DNA of 58,897 bases. Origin: Micavibrio_A sp040381535 (GTDB lineage: Bacteria > Pseudomonadota > Alphaproteobacteria > Micavibrionales > Micavibrionaceae). The stretch is from the NCBI GenBank assembly GCA_040381535.1, contig JBEIHF010000011.1:1-58897 (forward strand), read 5' to 3'. Below the pieces are notes generated by a model. That model saw only the letters and a list, made by a program, of their open reading frames with translations, was not told the origin of the DNA and ran no database searches. The position numbers were made by a program, and so were the translations under genes. Positions 14,692-24,468 of the stretch are shown in pieces. Within the stretch, counting starts at the first letter, position 1. Each line of letters opens with the position of its first letter.

Positions 14692-17574
14692 TTAGAATGT
14701 GTGGGCCGGATGCGCTTCCTGATCCGAAGCGATTATTACGGGTTGCCCCACCGCAGCTACCGACTCAGGTATAATCGTAACAATCTGGGTGGCAGCCGGC
14801 GATGCCGCGACAATTGCGGGGGCGGGCGTGCGACGATGCTGGCGTGGCAATACGATGCGATGAACGGCTTCTTCACCTGCGCGCGGAATTTGAATGTGAA
14901 TGTGGTCACGCGCGCCTCTTTCCCAAAGAATGGTAAGATTGGGCAGCCGGCTTATTAATTCGTTATAACAATCTTGTGCTTCGCCTAGGGTCAGGGGGTG
15001 TTCTTCGCCATTGATCGTTCGCACATCGGCGGCGCCACCGTGACGATGCTGGGATCCCGCAACATGTTCTCCGAATTGATCCTGGGCAGAGGTAACGATG
15101 GGTGTTTTACCAGGCGCACATTGTTGCCATGCCAGGTCAAGGGTTGGAAGAAGCGTATCCAGTCTGCTATCCAGATTATCTACATTCACACGTTCGCTTT
15201 TTAAAAGAAGATCAGCTTTGTGCCAGCCCGGTTCTCCCACCACGGCAACCACGAAATTATTTTCGCTTGATTGCGAGGCGAACGGTGGTGTGACACCCAC
15301 AGGAGGGGTCATCGGTGCAGTCCCCCCGCGGCGTGACGTAATGATCTGGGTAAACAATGATGCCAGATCGATACTTCTGGCGGTTTCGGGGCTTAAATCC
15401 ACGCGCGCCGTCATTGCGGACGAAGTCGGGCTTGTCACGGCGGTAGATTCCGAAGGGTCTATGGTCGCCGCAACCATCATTGCGCCGCTGGCCACTAAAA
15501 TTGCTGAATACGTGCCAGGCCTTTTAAAAATAGCGTTAACGCGGCTTACAATGATTTGTGCAATATGGGGGGGCTGGCGTTTGCTTGCAGCAGCGGACGG
15601 CTGTTCGGCCTTTTCGGGTTCGAGCGTCATACCCGAAGTTTTGACATCATACAGTGCGGGCGATTCAGGTTCTGCAGGCGCATCCCCGCCCGGCTCGGCT
15701 TTGTTTCGGCCTAAATGTCTTATCCATCCGGCAAGCAACGCAAGGCGGGATTTTCTATCCGCAGGGGGTTGGGGCGCGTCATTCGGCGCCTGCGCAGGTT
15801 CATCCGCATTAGCTTGTTTTTGCACCTGGGCCTGAGCTTGTTCCCGCGCAGATTCTTGTGACGGGTCTTCTAAAGGCGGTTCATCAGGAGTTTCGAAGGG
15901 AGGGGCAGAGGGGGGCTTATCGGCCGGCGCATCGGGCGTAACGAGTTCATCGCCTGAATCATCAGGCGCCGGAAGAACTTTTAATTCATCGGCGAATTCC
16001 GCATGGGCGTAGAAATGATTGGCGGCTTTCAAAATCTCGGGGTCTTCCGGATTGCCCCATTCTTTTTGCGGCCATCTGTTTACGGCGTTTTCAAAATTGG
16101 GGTTTGCGTAACCTTCATACCCTTGGCTTTTCGTAATAGTTACAAGATGTAATTTCCCCAATTTCTTGTGGCATACATATTCCACGGTTGCCGGTGGGGT
16201 TCCATCTTCGTAAATATCGACTTCGGTTGTGAATACATCGCAGCGGTCTTTCCCGGTGATTTTTCCCCGCCAGGTGTTTTTCGGGTACTTCATAATGACA
16301 TCGCCGATGGCGCGGCCCGGAAATTCATTCGTGGTGCTTATATGTTCGATAAGCGCCTTTTCAATCGCATCATATTCACGTTTGGCTTTGGCGGCCCGTG
16401 CTTCGAAATCAACCACCTTGTAAGGCACGGTAATCGCATCGTCATGCCAAGCGCCGTGGGGTCTTTCTCTCCGCGGTTCTGCTTCGGGTATAAAAATATT
16501 GCCTTCTTGAAAAATATCATCCGGCTCAATAGGCGCGGAGTCATCAACGGTGCGGGAGTCGGATCCGAATTTTCCGCCCTCTGGTCTTTCAGACAGATTC
16601 GATTGCGGCGTGTGAGCAAATTTCGCCGAGCGTCCGCGAAACATTTCTTCTACGGATTCACCATCTGCGCGCCGCGTAAACGCAGCTTTGTCCGCGATGT
16701 CATCCTGCGTAGGAGGCGGTGGTGACTTCTGGCGCAGCGGACGTTCCGTGGGCTGGTGCCGCGGCTTTGGCCCCGCTTGAGCTGTCTGTTGTTGTTCTGG
16801 TTCTGCTTGCGCTTCAAAGGCGTCGGATATCGACGCGCCCGGCACGGCGCCCATTTTTTGCAAATATGAATCAAGGGTGAAGTTGCCGAAATCCATTTCC
16901 TTCGGCAAAGGTTTGCGGCCCTTAATGGAGATTTTTTGTTCGGGTGCAAGGGCATTGTTTACCTGTTCCAGCGCATATTGCAAAAACGCCTTTTCCCTGT
17001 CCGTGCCAGTCAATTTGACTTGCTTACCCAGCATATTCCTGTTGTGTGCGGCAAACAGGGCCATTTCAAAGGCATCATCGATGCCGAATTGTGACGTCGA
17101 CGGATTGAACGTGATCGTGTTTGTTTTGATGGTAAATGCGGCGTGATTGTCGCGATAACGGAGAAGGTTTTTTTCCATCTCCATATCTTTGAAGATGGCG
17201 AAAAGAAGATCGCTGCCTCTGTAACCCTCGCGCAGTTCCGGCCTGACAAATTTATTCCCGAGAGATGCATTCATTGCGCGAAAAAATTTACTAAAATCCG
17301 CGTTTCTTTGATTGTTGAAATGGTCAGCGACCACTTCGCGCGCGAGTTCATTGAGGGCGTCTACGCGCTTTTTTTCGGTCTCGGCATTTTCTTGTTGGTG
17401 AATTCTTTCTTTTTCGCGTGCTTCGTTTACAAAGCTTTGGATACCCGCAAACGGGCTCGGGCGACGATCATTTTTGTCGTCTCTCTCACGCGCTTCATCA
17501 TCCCCTAGGGTATCGTGAACTGTATTCATGAGCTCTGCTTGCAAACCGTCTGTTACGGAAAAGGAAACTAACAT
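14692..17574 (-). CDS. Large membrane-anchored protein with LPD7-like region and M15-like peptidase domain
   Basis: A 960-residue protein without a full-length family I recognise. Residues ~1-130 are charged and coiled-coil-like. At ~145-235 a segment resembles the large polyvalent protein-associated domain LPD7 (FEMALFAAHNRNMLGKQVKLTGTD is split across it). Then comes a Pro/Glu-rich linker, a compact unknown domain at ~420-540, and a second disordered linker. One membrane helix sits at ~685-703 (SAILVASGAMMVAATI). The C-terminus (~790-900) has an M15-like metal site SQHRHGGAADVR near 840 and HIHIQ near 890. I infer a cytoplasmic N-part and a periplasmic peptidase-like domain. The start may be the internal ATG at 17529. 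It lies 60 nt downstream of recG. Confidence 0.7.
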   Translation of the reverse strand: MLVSFSVTDGLQAELMNTVHDTLGDDEARERDDKNDRRPSPFAGIQSFVNEAREKERIHQQENAETEKKRVDALNELAREVVADHFNNQRNADFSKFFRAMNASLGNKFVRPELREGYRGSDLLFAIFKDMEMEKNLLRYRDNHAAFTIKTNTITFNPSTSQFGIDDAFEMALFAAHNRNMLGKQVKLTGTDREKAFLQYALEQVNNALAPEQKISIKGRKPLPKEMDFGNFTLDSYLQKMGAVPGASISDAFEAQAEPEQQQTAQAGPKPRHQPTERPLRQKSPPPPTQDDIADKAAFTRRADGESVEEMFRGRSAKFAHTPQSNLSERPEGGKFGSDSRTVDDSAPIEPDDIFQEGNIFIPEAEPRRERPHGAWHDDAITVPYKVVDFEARAAKAKREYDAIEKALIEHISTTNEFPGRAIGDVIMKYPKNTWRGKITGKDRCDVFTTEVDIYEDGTPPATVEYVCHKKLGKLHLVTITKSQGYEGYANPNFENAVNRWPQKEWGNPEDPEILKAANHFYAHAEFADELKVLPAPDDSGDELVTPDAPADKPPSAPPFETPDEPPLEDPSQESAREQAQAQVQKQANADEPAQAPNDAPQPPADRKSRLALLAGWIRHLGRNKAEPGGDAPAEPESPALYDVKTSGMTLEPEKAEQPSAAASKRQPPHIAQIIVSRVNAIFKRPGTYSAILVASGAMMVAATIDPSESTAVTSPTSSAMTARVDLSPETARSIDLASLFTQIITSRRGGTAPMTPPVGVTPPFASQSSENNFVVAVVGEPGWHKADLLLKSERVNVDNLDSRLDTLLPTLDLAWQQCAPGKTPIVTSAQDQFGEHVAGSQHRHGGAADVRTINGEEHPLTLGEAQDCYNELISRLPNLTILWERGARDHIHIQIPRAGEEAVHRIVLPRQHRRTPAPAIVAASPAATQIVTIIPESVAAVGQPVIIASDQEAHPAHTF

Positions 17575-17593
17575 AAACGGCGGAAAATATGCA

Positions 17594-17615
17594 AATATTT
17601 CAGTAATGAAATATT
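17594..17615. repeat. Perfect AT-rich inverted repeat
   Basis: AATATTTCA-GTAA-TGAAATATT, 9-bp arms with a 4-nt centre, between the recG stop and the start of the large gene on the same strand. It could be an operator for the downstream gene or a weak terminator of recG (a short T-rich stretch follows on the minus strand). Confidence 0.5.
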
Positions 17616-17634
17616 AGCCATTCTGTCAGTTTTT

Positions 17635-19716
17635 CTAGCCCGCGCGCAAATTTGCGATGGCTTGATCTTGTTCGAATAAATAAAGCAATTTTTTCAAACG
17701 GTTGCCGCGCTCTCCAGATAGATCGGGATCCTTGGAAAGTATTAATTTCGTATCGTCGTGGGCAGCCGCCAGCAGCTCTTTGTGGGCCGCAAGGTCGGCA
17801 ACCTTGAATACGGGAAGGCCGGATTGGCGTGTTCCGAGAATCTCTCCGCCGCCGCGCAGCTCCAGATCTTTCTCCGCAATTACGAAGCCGTCTTCGGTTT
17901 CGCGCATGATTTTCAGGCGTTCCTTGGCGTTCACCGAGAGTTTTTCGTCATACATCAGGAAGCAAAAAGACTTGTTGCCGCCGCGTCCGACGCGCCCGCG
18001 CAATTGGTGGAGTTGGGCCAAACCGAAACGTTCGGCATGTTCGATAATCATCACCGTTGCCTCCGGCACGTTTATACCGACTTCGATTACGGTAGTCGCC
18101 ACGAGGATTTTAATTTCACCCCGCGCAAAACGACCCATAACGATATCTTTCTCGTCGGGTTTCAAACGTCCGTGGATCAAACCGACATTATCGCCAAAAA
18201 GTCCTTTCAATATGTCATATCGCGCCTCGGCTGCTTGAAGATCTATAAGCTCTGATTCCTCTACCAAGGGGCAGATCCAATACACCCGTGCGCCCGCTTC
18301 GATTTTGCGGGCCACGCCCGATATAATCTCTTCCGCTTTGTCTTTGGGGATGAGCAATGTTTCGATGGGTTTGCGTCCCGGCGGTTTTTCATCGAGGCGT
18401 GACACTTCCATATCGCCATACGCCGTGAGCGTGAGCGTGCGCGGGATAGGGGTCGCGGTCATTACGAGCACATCCGTTCCGCGCCCTTTGGTTTGCAGTT
18501 GCATGCGTTGATGCACGCCGAATTTATGCTGTTCATCCACCACGGCCAAACCGAGATCGTGGAATTCCACGCCATCTTGAAACAGCGCATGCGTTCCAAT
18601 GACAACCTTCGCGCGGCCATCGGCGATTTGCGCAAGGATTTCTTTTCGGCTCGCGGATTTATCGCGGCCCGTAAGGATGACGAACGGAATACCCGCGGCC
18701 TCGAGCCATGGGGCAAAGCTGAGCGCGTGCTGGCGCGCCAGTATTTCCGTAGGCGCCATGATTGCGGCCTGCGCGCCGTTTTCTATGACATTCATCATGG
18801 CAAGCGCGGCGACAATGGTTTTTCCCGATCCCACATCACCTTGCAACAAGCGAAGCATGCGCAGCGGTTCTTTCATATCATCATCAATTTCCTTGATGGT
18901 GCGTTTTTGTGCGTTGGTAAGTTCAAATGGCACAGCGGACATAAGTTTTTTGCGCAACGTACCCTTTGGCACAAAGCTCCGCCCGTTGATGCGGCGTTGT
19001 TTTATTCGCACGAGGGCAAGCGAAAGTTGATTGGCCAGCAATTCATCATAGGCGAGGCGGGAGCGGGAAACGGAAGAGGCTTCCAGATCAAGCCTGCCGT
19101 GCGGATTGTGCAGATTGGTTACCGCATCTTTCCAGTCCGGCCATTTATGCAGTTTTTTAAAAGCGGGGTCGCACCATTCTTCCAGCGTCGGTAAAAATAC
19201 AAGCGCGCCCGTCACGGCCTTGCGCACGGCTTTGTTGGTCAATCCCGCGGTGAGCGGATAGATCGGCTCCACTATTTCGATATTTTCTTTGGTATCGGCG
19301 ATGTAATCGGGATGCACCATCTGGCGATAGCCTTGATAGACTTCCACGCGCCCGCTGACGAAAACCTTTTTGCCGACGGGCAATTGTTTTTCCGTCCATT
19401 CCATGTTGGCGTTAAAAAATATGAGATTGATCGCGCCGGTATCGTCCGTACACCAGACCTTGTAAGGCATGGAACGTTTGGGCGGCGCGTTGTGTTTCAT
19501 CACGGTGATTTCGAGCGTGGCGATTTTGCCGTCTTCGGCACCCACGATTTTGGGGGAATAGGAACGGTCCACGAAATCAATCGGCTTGTGCCACAGCAAA
19601 TCGAGAATCTTCCCGCCGCCGATCAGATTTTCAAAAAGCTTCGCGTTTTTGGGCCCCACGCCGCCAAGGACGGTGAGGGATCGAAAAAGCGGATCTAGTG
19701 AAAATGGCCGTGGCAT
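17635..19716 (-). CDS. recG: ATP-dependent DNA helicase RecG
   Basis: Branch-migrating helicase that reverses stalled replication forks and resolves recombination intermediates. The 693-residue length is typical. The N-terminal wedge/OB domain includes GGVGPKNAKLFENL. The helicase motifs follow in order: I GDVGSGKT, Ia MAPTEILARQH, II DEQH, III TATPIPRTL and VI QLRGRVGRG in the C-terminal RecA lobe. The C-terminal TRG-like region contains LELRGGGEILGTRQSGLP. Divergent from sdhE-mfd with an 18-nt gap, so the promoters must overlap the coding ends. Confidence 0.98.
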   Translation of the reverse strand: MPRPFSLDPLFRSLTVLGGVGPKNAKLFENLIGGGKILDLLWHKPIDFVDRSYSPKIVGAEDGKIATLEITVMKHNAPPKRSMPYKVWCTDDTGAINLIFFNANMEWTEKQLPVGKKVFVSGRVEVYQGYRQMVHPDYIADTKENIEIVEPIYPLTAGLTNKAVRKAVTGALVFLPTLEEWCDPAFKKLHKWPDWKDAVTNLHNPHGRLDLEASSVSRSRLAYDELLANQLSLALVRIKQRRINGRSFVPKGTLRKKLMSAVPFELTNAQKRTIKEIDDDMKEPLRMLRLLQGDVGSGKTIVAALAMMNVIENGAQAAIMAPTEILARQHALSFAPWLEAAGIPFVILTGRDKSASRKEILAQIADGRAKVVIGTHALFQDGVEFHDLGLAVVDEQHKFGVHQRMQLQTKGRGTDVLVMTATPIPRTLTLTAYGDMEVSRLDEKPPGRKPIETLLIPKDKAEEIISGVARKIEAGARVYWICPLVEESELIDLQAAEARYDILKGLFGDNVGLIHGRLKPDEKDIVMGRFARGEIKILVATTVIEVGINVPEATVMIIEHAERFGLAQLHQLRGRVGRGGNKSFCFLMYDEKLSVNAKERLKIMRETEDGFVIAEKDLELRGGGEILGTRQSGLPVFKVADLAAHKELLAAAHDDTKLILSKDPDLSGERGNRLKKLLYLFEQDQAIANLRAG

Positions 19717-19734
19717 CGCATTTAAAACTAAAGT

Positions 19735-20034
19735 ATGAATGTTTCCATGACTTTAGAAGAACTGGACAACAGACGCAAACGCCTTATTTTCCGTTCGTGG
19801 CACCGCGGAATGCGCGAAATGGACCTGATTATGGGGACATTCGCTGATGTTAATGTTTCCGATATGGATGTGGCTGCGCTCGACCTTTACGAAAAGCTGC
19901 TTGAGACGCCCGATCCGGATGTTTATGACTGGATTTCGGGACAAAAGCCCGTGCCCGCCAATATGATGAACCTCGTGATAGAAAAATTGCTCGCCCACAA
20001 CTATGCAGAATACCGCGCCAAAAATGACCTCTGA
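19735..20034 (+). CDS. sdhE: Succinate dehydrogenase assembly factor SdhE
   Basis: A 99-residue FAD assembly factor (also known as CptB/YgfY/SDHAF2). It promotes covalent flavinylation of succinate dehydrogenase SdhA. The diagnostic N-terminal motif RRKRLIFRSWHRGMREMD includes the RGxxE-type site (RGMRE), followed by the all-helical bundle and the WISGQKPVP segment. The start may be 19735 or 19747. It sits between recG (divergent) and mfd, a standard alphaproteobacterial order, and its 3' end overlaps the mfd frame. Confidence 0.92.
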   Translation: MNVSMTLEELDNRRKRLIFRSWHRGMREMDLIMGTFADVNVSDMDVAALDLYEKLLETPDPDVYDWISGQKPVPANMMNLVIEKLLAHNYAEYRAKNDL

Positions 20035-23000
20035 TGCGCGTCCCGTGATTTTCGGAGCGCCCGAAGGGCAGGATGCGCGCATCCTCGCCGACATGGCGCG
20101 CGACCTCGCCAAATCGCGCCGCGTGCTCATGCATATCGCAACGGATGATCTGCGCGCAAATTCCCTTTGCGAACTGCTCGGATTTTTCGCGCCCGATGTT
20201 CAGGTGGTTTACATGCCTGCATGGGATTGTTTGCCTTACGACCGCGTGTCGCCAAACCCAGATATTGTTTCGCAACGTGTGGCCGCGCTGTCGCAACTGA
20301 TTGCGTGGAAGCAGAGCGATAAATATCTGCCGCGCATTTTGATCACGACGGTGGGGGCGGCATTACAACGTGTCACGCCGATTTCCGCACTGGAACAATC
20401 CGGTTTTTCCGTCAAGGTCGGCGAACGCCTATCGGTCAAGGATTTGCAGGATTATCTGGTAAGAAACGGGTACACCCGCACGGACACGGTGCGAGAACAC
20501 GGCGAATTCGCCATCCGCGGGGGCATTATCGATCTGTTTGCACCGTCGCAGGAATTGCCCGTGCGGATGGATTTGTTCGGCGACGATGTGGAAAGTATCC
20601 GCTCTTTCGATCCCGCGACACAGCTTACCGAAAACAAAGTCGATCAATTCACACTCAAACCCGTCGCAGAATTCTTCCTCGATGAAGAATCTATTCAAAA
20701 ATTCCGCGCAGGATACCGCGAAACTTTCGGCGCCGTTACGGGCGGAGATCCGTTATACGAAGCCGTATCCGAGGGGCGCAAATATAACGGTATGGACCAT
20801 TGGATTTCGCTGTTCTTCGACAAGATGAACACGCTGTTCGATTATGTCCCGCAATATTCGGTCACGTTCGACCAGCTTTCGGTGAATGCGGCGAAAGAGC
20901 GCCGCACGCAGGTAACGGATTTTTACGATGCGCGCAAAACGCTCGAAGAATCCTTCAAGAAAAAAGGCAAAAAGAAAGACAGCGATGTTTCTTTGACGGG
21001 AACGGTCTATCACGCCCTGCCACCCGCCAAATTATATTTGAGCGAAGACGAGTGGGACATTCTGACCGCCAACGCGCCCCAGTTGCTGCCGTTCGGTTCT
21101 CCTGATGAAGGTGCAACCGCAAGAAAAGGGCGCGATTTTGGCGATATCCGTGCATTGCCCGAAGGTGATTTGTTCGGCGAACTGCGCATGCATATCGCAT
21201 TGCTGGCATCCGAGAAAAAGAAAATACTGATCGCCTGTTATTCCGAAGGATCGAAAGAACGCCTGAAAGGCATGATGGACCATGCGCTGATCCCGCCGCT
21301 TGCGGAGATGGTGATCCTCGGCCTCGAACATGGTTTCGTCTCGAACGATCTCGCGGTTCTGACGGAACAGGATATTCTGGGTGATCGTCTGACGCGCAGG
21401 CAAACGCGCCGCAAAAAATCCGACAATTTCCTGACCGAAGTATCCTCGCTCAAGGAAGGCGATCTTGTCGTCCATCTCGATCACGGTATCGGGCGGTTCG
21501 AAGGCCTCGAAACGCTCAAAGCGGGCGGATTGCTCCATGATTGTTTAAAAATTACCTATGACGGCGGGGACAGATTGTTCGTGCCCGTCGAAAATATAGA
21601 AGTGCTGTCGCGTTTCGGCTCCGACGAAGGCTTCCAGCAACTCGACAAACTCGGCGGGGCAGGTTGGCAGGCAAGAAAAGCCAAGGTCAAAAAAGATTTG
21701 ATGGTGATGGCCGAAGGTTTGCTCGCCATTGCTGCGCAACGTCTTCTCAAAAAAGGCGAGAAGCTTTCTGTGGATGCGGATTCATACAATTTGTTCGCCA
21801 TGCGATTCCCGTATCAGGAAACCGAAGATCAATTAAAGTCTATCAACGATGTCATCGGCGATTTGAACGGCGAACAGCCGATGGATCGTTTGGTGTGCGG
21901 GGATGTAGGGTTCGGCAAAACCGAAGTGGCGTTGCGTGCCGCGTATGTCGCCGCCATGGCAGGATCGCAAGTAGCCGTGGTGGTGCCGACGACATTGCTA
22001 TCTCGCCAGCATTACAACAATTTTGCCACGCGGTTCGCAGGCACGGGCCTGCGTGTCGAGCAGTTGTCCCGCATGGTTACGCCCAAGGAAGCCAAGGCGA
22101 CGCGTGACGGATTGGCCAACGGCAGCGTCAATATCACCATCGGCACGCACGCGTTGTTCGCCAAAGACACGAAGTTTTCTCACCTGGGCCTAGTCATCGT
22201 CGATGAAGAACAACGTTTCGGCGTGAAACAAAAAGAACGTTTGAAAGAAATCAAAGCGGATGTGCATGTGTTGACGCTTTCCGCCACGCCGATCCCGCGC
22301 ACATTGCAAATGTCGCTTACGGGCGTGAAGGACATGTCGCTGATCACCACGCCGCCCGTGGACAGGCTCGCCATCCGCACATTCGTTTTGCCATTCGATC
22401 CGCTTGTCATCCGCGAAGCGATCATGAGAGAACATTACCGCGGCGGGCAGACTTTCTATGTGTGTCCGCGCATCGGCGACATGGAAGACGTCGAAAAAAC
22501 GCTTAAAGAACTCGTCCCCGAAGTAAAGGTTATTGCCGCGCACGGCCAGATGACGCCCACAGAACTCGAAGACCGCATGACGGCGTTTTATGAAGGGCAA
22601 TACGATGTTCTGCTCGCCACCAACATCATCGAAAGCGGGATCGATATCCCCCGCGCCAACACGATGGTGATTCACAGATCTGATATGTTCGGTCTGGCGC
22701 AGCTTTACCAAATCCGTGGGCGTATCGGGCGCGGCAAGGTGCGCGCCTATGCTTACCTGACGTACGAACCTGCGCAAAAACTCACGGCGCAGGCGCAAAA
22801 GCGTATGGAAGTCATCGAAACGCTTGACACGCTCGGTGCGGGGTTCCAACTCGCAAGCCACGACATGGATATTCGCGGCGCGGGAAATTTATTGGGCGAA
22901 GAACAATCAGGCCATATCAAGGAAGTCGGCGTCGAGCTCTACCAACAGATGCTCGAAGAAGCCGTCTCCGCCGCACGCGCGGGCGTTTCCGTGGAAGAGA

Positions 23001-23461
23001 TCATCGCCGAGCAATGGTCGCCGACCATCAATCTCGGCACATCCGTTCTCATCCCCGAACATTACGTCGAAGATCTGGGCGTTCGCATGAGTCTGTATCG
23101 CCGACTGGCCGATCTGGACACGCCGTCCGATATCGAAACCTTCGCCGCCGAACTGATCGACCGTTTCGGCAAAATTCCCGACGAGGTCGAAAACCTGCTC
23201 GACATCGTGCGCATCAAACAATTTTGCCGCACGGCCAATGTCGACAAAGTGGAGGCGGGGCCGAAGGGCGCGGTCATCGGATTCAGGGGTGATGCGCCTC
23301 CGAATATCGGCAAGCTTCTGGTCTGGCTGAATGAGGCCCGCGGAACCATAAAATTGCGGGCAGATCAAAAGCTTGTGGCCGTTCGTTCATGGGATTCCGT
23401 GCCCCAGAGGGTCAAGGGCATCCAGCAGCTCATGAAAGAGTTGGCGGGGCTGTCCGCGTAG
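20003..23461 (+). CDS. mfd: Transcription-repair coupling factor
   Basis: Mfd removes RNA polymerase stalled at DNA lesions and recruits UvrA. It is 1152 residues. The UvrB-like N-terminal module is recognisable (PAWDCLPYDRVSPNPDI, then RGGIIDLF). The RNA-polymerase-interaction domain carries the GDLVVHLDHGIGRFEGL stretch. The RecG-like translocase has motifs GDVGFGKT, VPTTLL, DEEQ, SATPIPRTL and QIRGRIGRG, and a TRCF C-terminal domain follows. The ATG at 20003 overlaps sdhE by 32 nt; a start at 20024 overlaps by 11 nt and is equally possible. Coupling with sdhE is likely. Confidence 0.97.
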   Translation: MQNTAPKMTSDARPVIFGAPEGQDARILADMARDLAKSRRVLMHIATDDLRANSLCELLGFFAPDVQVVYMPAWDCLPYDRVSPNPDIVSQRVAALSQLIAWKQSDKYLPRILITTVGAALQRVTPISALEQSGFSVKVGERLSVKDLQDYLVRNGYTRTDTVREHGEFAIRGGIIDLFAPSQELPVRMDLFGDDVESIRSFDPATQLTENKVDQFTLKPVAEFFLDEESIQKFRAGYRETFGAVTGGDPLYEAVSEGRKYNGMDHWISLFFDKMNTLFDYVPQYSVTFDQLSVNAAKERRTQVTDFYDARKTLEESFKKKGKKKDSDVSLTGTVYHALPPAKLYLSEDEWDILTANAPQLLPFGSPDEGATARKGRDFGDIRALPEGDLFGELRMHIALLASEKKKILIACYSEGSKERLKGMMDHALIPPLAEMVILGLEHGFVSNDLAVLTEQDILGDRLTRRQTRRKKSDNFLTEVSSLKEGDLVVHLDHGIGRFEGLETLKAGGLLHDCLKITYDGGDRLFVPVENIEVLSRFGSDEGFQQLDKLGGAGWQARKAKVKKDLMVMAEGLLAIAAQRLLKKGEKLSVDADSYNLFAMRFPYQETEDQLKSINDVIGDLNGEQPMDRLVCGDVGFGKTEVALRAAYVAAMAGSQVAVVVPTTLLSRQHYNNFATRFAGTGLRVEQLSRMVTPKEAKATRDGLANGSVNITIGTHALFAKDTKFSHLGLVIVDEEQRFGVKQKERLKEIKADVHVLTLSATPIPRTLQMSLTGVKDMSLITTPPVDRLAIRTFVLPFDPLVIREAIMREHYRGGQTFYVCPRIGDMEDVEKTLKELVPEVKVIAAHGQMTPTELEDRMTAFYEGQYDVLLATNIIESGIDIPRANTMVIHRSDMFGLAQLYQIRGRIGRGKVRAYAYLTYEPAQKLTAQAQKRMEVIETLDTLGAGFQLASHDMDIRGAGNLLGEEQSGHIKEVGVELYQQMLEEAVSAARAGVSVEEIIAEQWSPTINLGTSVLIPEHYVEDLGVRMSLYRRLADLDTPSDIETFAAELIDRFGKIPDEVENLLDIVRIKQFCRTANVDKVEAGPKGAVIGFRGDAPPNIGKLLVWLNEARGTIKLRADQKLVAVRSWDSVPQRVKGIQQLMKELAGLSA

Positions 23462-23499
23462 GGTATAATTACCAAGTACCATAATAAAAGGACGCCCCC

Positions 23500-23901
23500 A
23501 TGAACCGCGAATACGCAGAAAAGCGCATCCGTGACGCCCTGAAAGCCAGCGGCGGTAACGTTACCGCGGCCCGTCAGCAGGTGATCGCTTGGGCGTTCGA
23601 TGATGCCAAACTCCTCCATGAACTGGTCGCCCCGCACATCACGGGTATCGTCGCGCACGCGGTGAACCATGTCGTGAACACCAAAGACAAACCGCGCCCC
23701 GCGGCGCCGCCCGCGCCCAAACCTTTGGCCAAGGATGCCAAGCAAGACCCGTTCGGCATGGAAATCCTGAAAGCCATCGCGCTCGGCAACCCCGCGCAGT
23801 TTGGCCTCGAAAGCGGCGTGTCGATCAAAAAACAAGCGGCGTCCCAACGCCATATCGACGCCATCCGCCAGATGGTTTCCAAAGACAAATCCGGCAAGTA
23901 G
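23500..23901 (+). CDS. Conserved-looking hypothetical protein
   Basis: A 133-residue soluble protein. The N-terminal ~60 residues form a helical domain with the pattern RIRDALKASGGNVTAARQQ, resembling short helix-turn-helix or repeat-like units in which an alternating GN..AA motif recurs. A Pro/Ala linker (about 66-80) follows, then a C-terminal helical piece ending in Lys-rich sequence. No enzyme motif is visible. It follows mfd by 38 nt and precedes the phosphatase gene by 3 nt, so these genes probably share a transcript. Function unknown. Confidence 0.7.
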   Translation: MNREYAEKRIRDALKASGGNVTAARQQVIAWAFDDAKLLHELVAPHITGIVAHAVNHVVNTKDKPRPAAPPAPKPLAKDAKQDPFGMEILKAIALGNPAQFGLESGVSIKKQAASQRHIDAIRQMVSKDKSGK

Positions 23902-23904
23902 GCC

Positions 23905-24465
23905 ATGATCATCCTGTTTCGTCACGGCGAAAGCACGGCAAACGCCGCGAAACTTATTGCATCCGATTTAAAAGGACTAGGCGGCACGGCGGGATTGACC
24001 GATGTGGGCCATGTGCAGGTGCGCCAATCCGCCCGCAATCTTTTGCAAACGCTCCCGCAAATCGAAACCGGTTACGCGATTTTTTGTTCGCCCTTTAAGC
24101 GCACTATTCAAACCACGTTGGAAATCAGGACCGTTCTGGGCATTCCCAAAACGTCGAAAGAAGACGATCGTTTGCGTGAACGTTTCTTCGGAAAATTCGA
24201 AGGCAAAAGCGCCGAGAATTACGAGAAGGTGTGGGAGCGCGACCGCGCGGAAAAAAGCGTTTCGGATTGGAGTGTGGAAGAATTGGCGGACGTGCAGGCC
24301 CGCACCCAAAGCCTTATCAAGGAAGTGCAGGGGGATATGCCCGTCATTCTGGTCACGCACGGAGATGTGGCGTCCAACATCATTGCCACATATAATAAAG
24401 AACCGTTGTCTAAACACCGCGAAGTCGGCGGCATGCAGACGGCGGAATTTCGCATTCTCGGATAG
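23905..24465 (+). CDS. Histidine phosphatase family protein
   Basis: A 186-residue member of the phosphoglycerate-mutase-like histidine phosphatase superfamily. The catalytic RHGES motif lies at residues 6-10, the second Arg site at SPFKRTIQT, the acid in LRERFFGKFEG and the second catalytic His at THGD near residue 151. The substrate cannot be read from sequence. Its position directly before the AmgK-like kinase (3-nt gap) suggests a sugar phosphate or phosphoprotein role linked to it (inference). Confidence 0.88.
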   Translation: MIILFRHGESTANAAKLIASDLKGLGGTAGLTDVGHVQVRQSARNLLQTLPQIETGYAIFCSPFKRTIQTTLEIRTVLGIPKTSKEDDRLRERFFGKFEGKSAENYEKVWERDRAEKSVSDWSVEELADVQARTQSLIKEVQGDMPVILVTHGDVASNIIATYNKEPLSKHREVGGMQTAEFRILG

Positions 24466-24468
24466 AAA

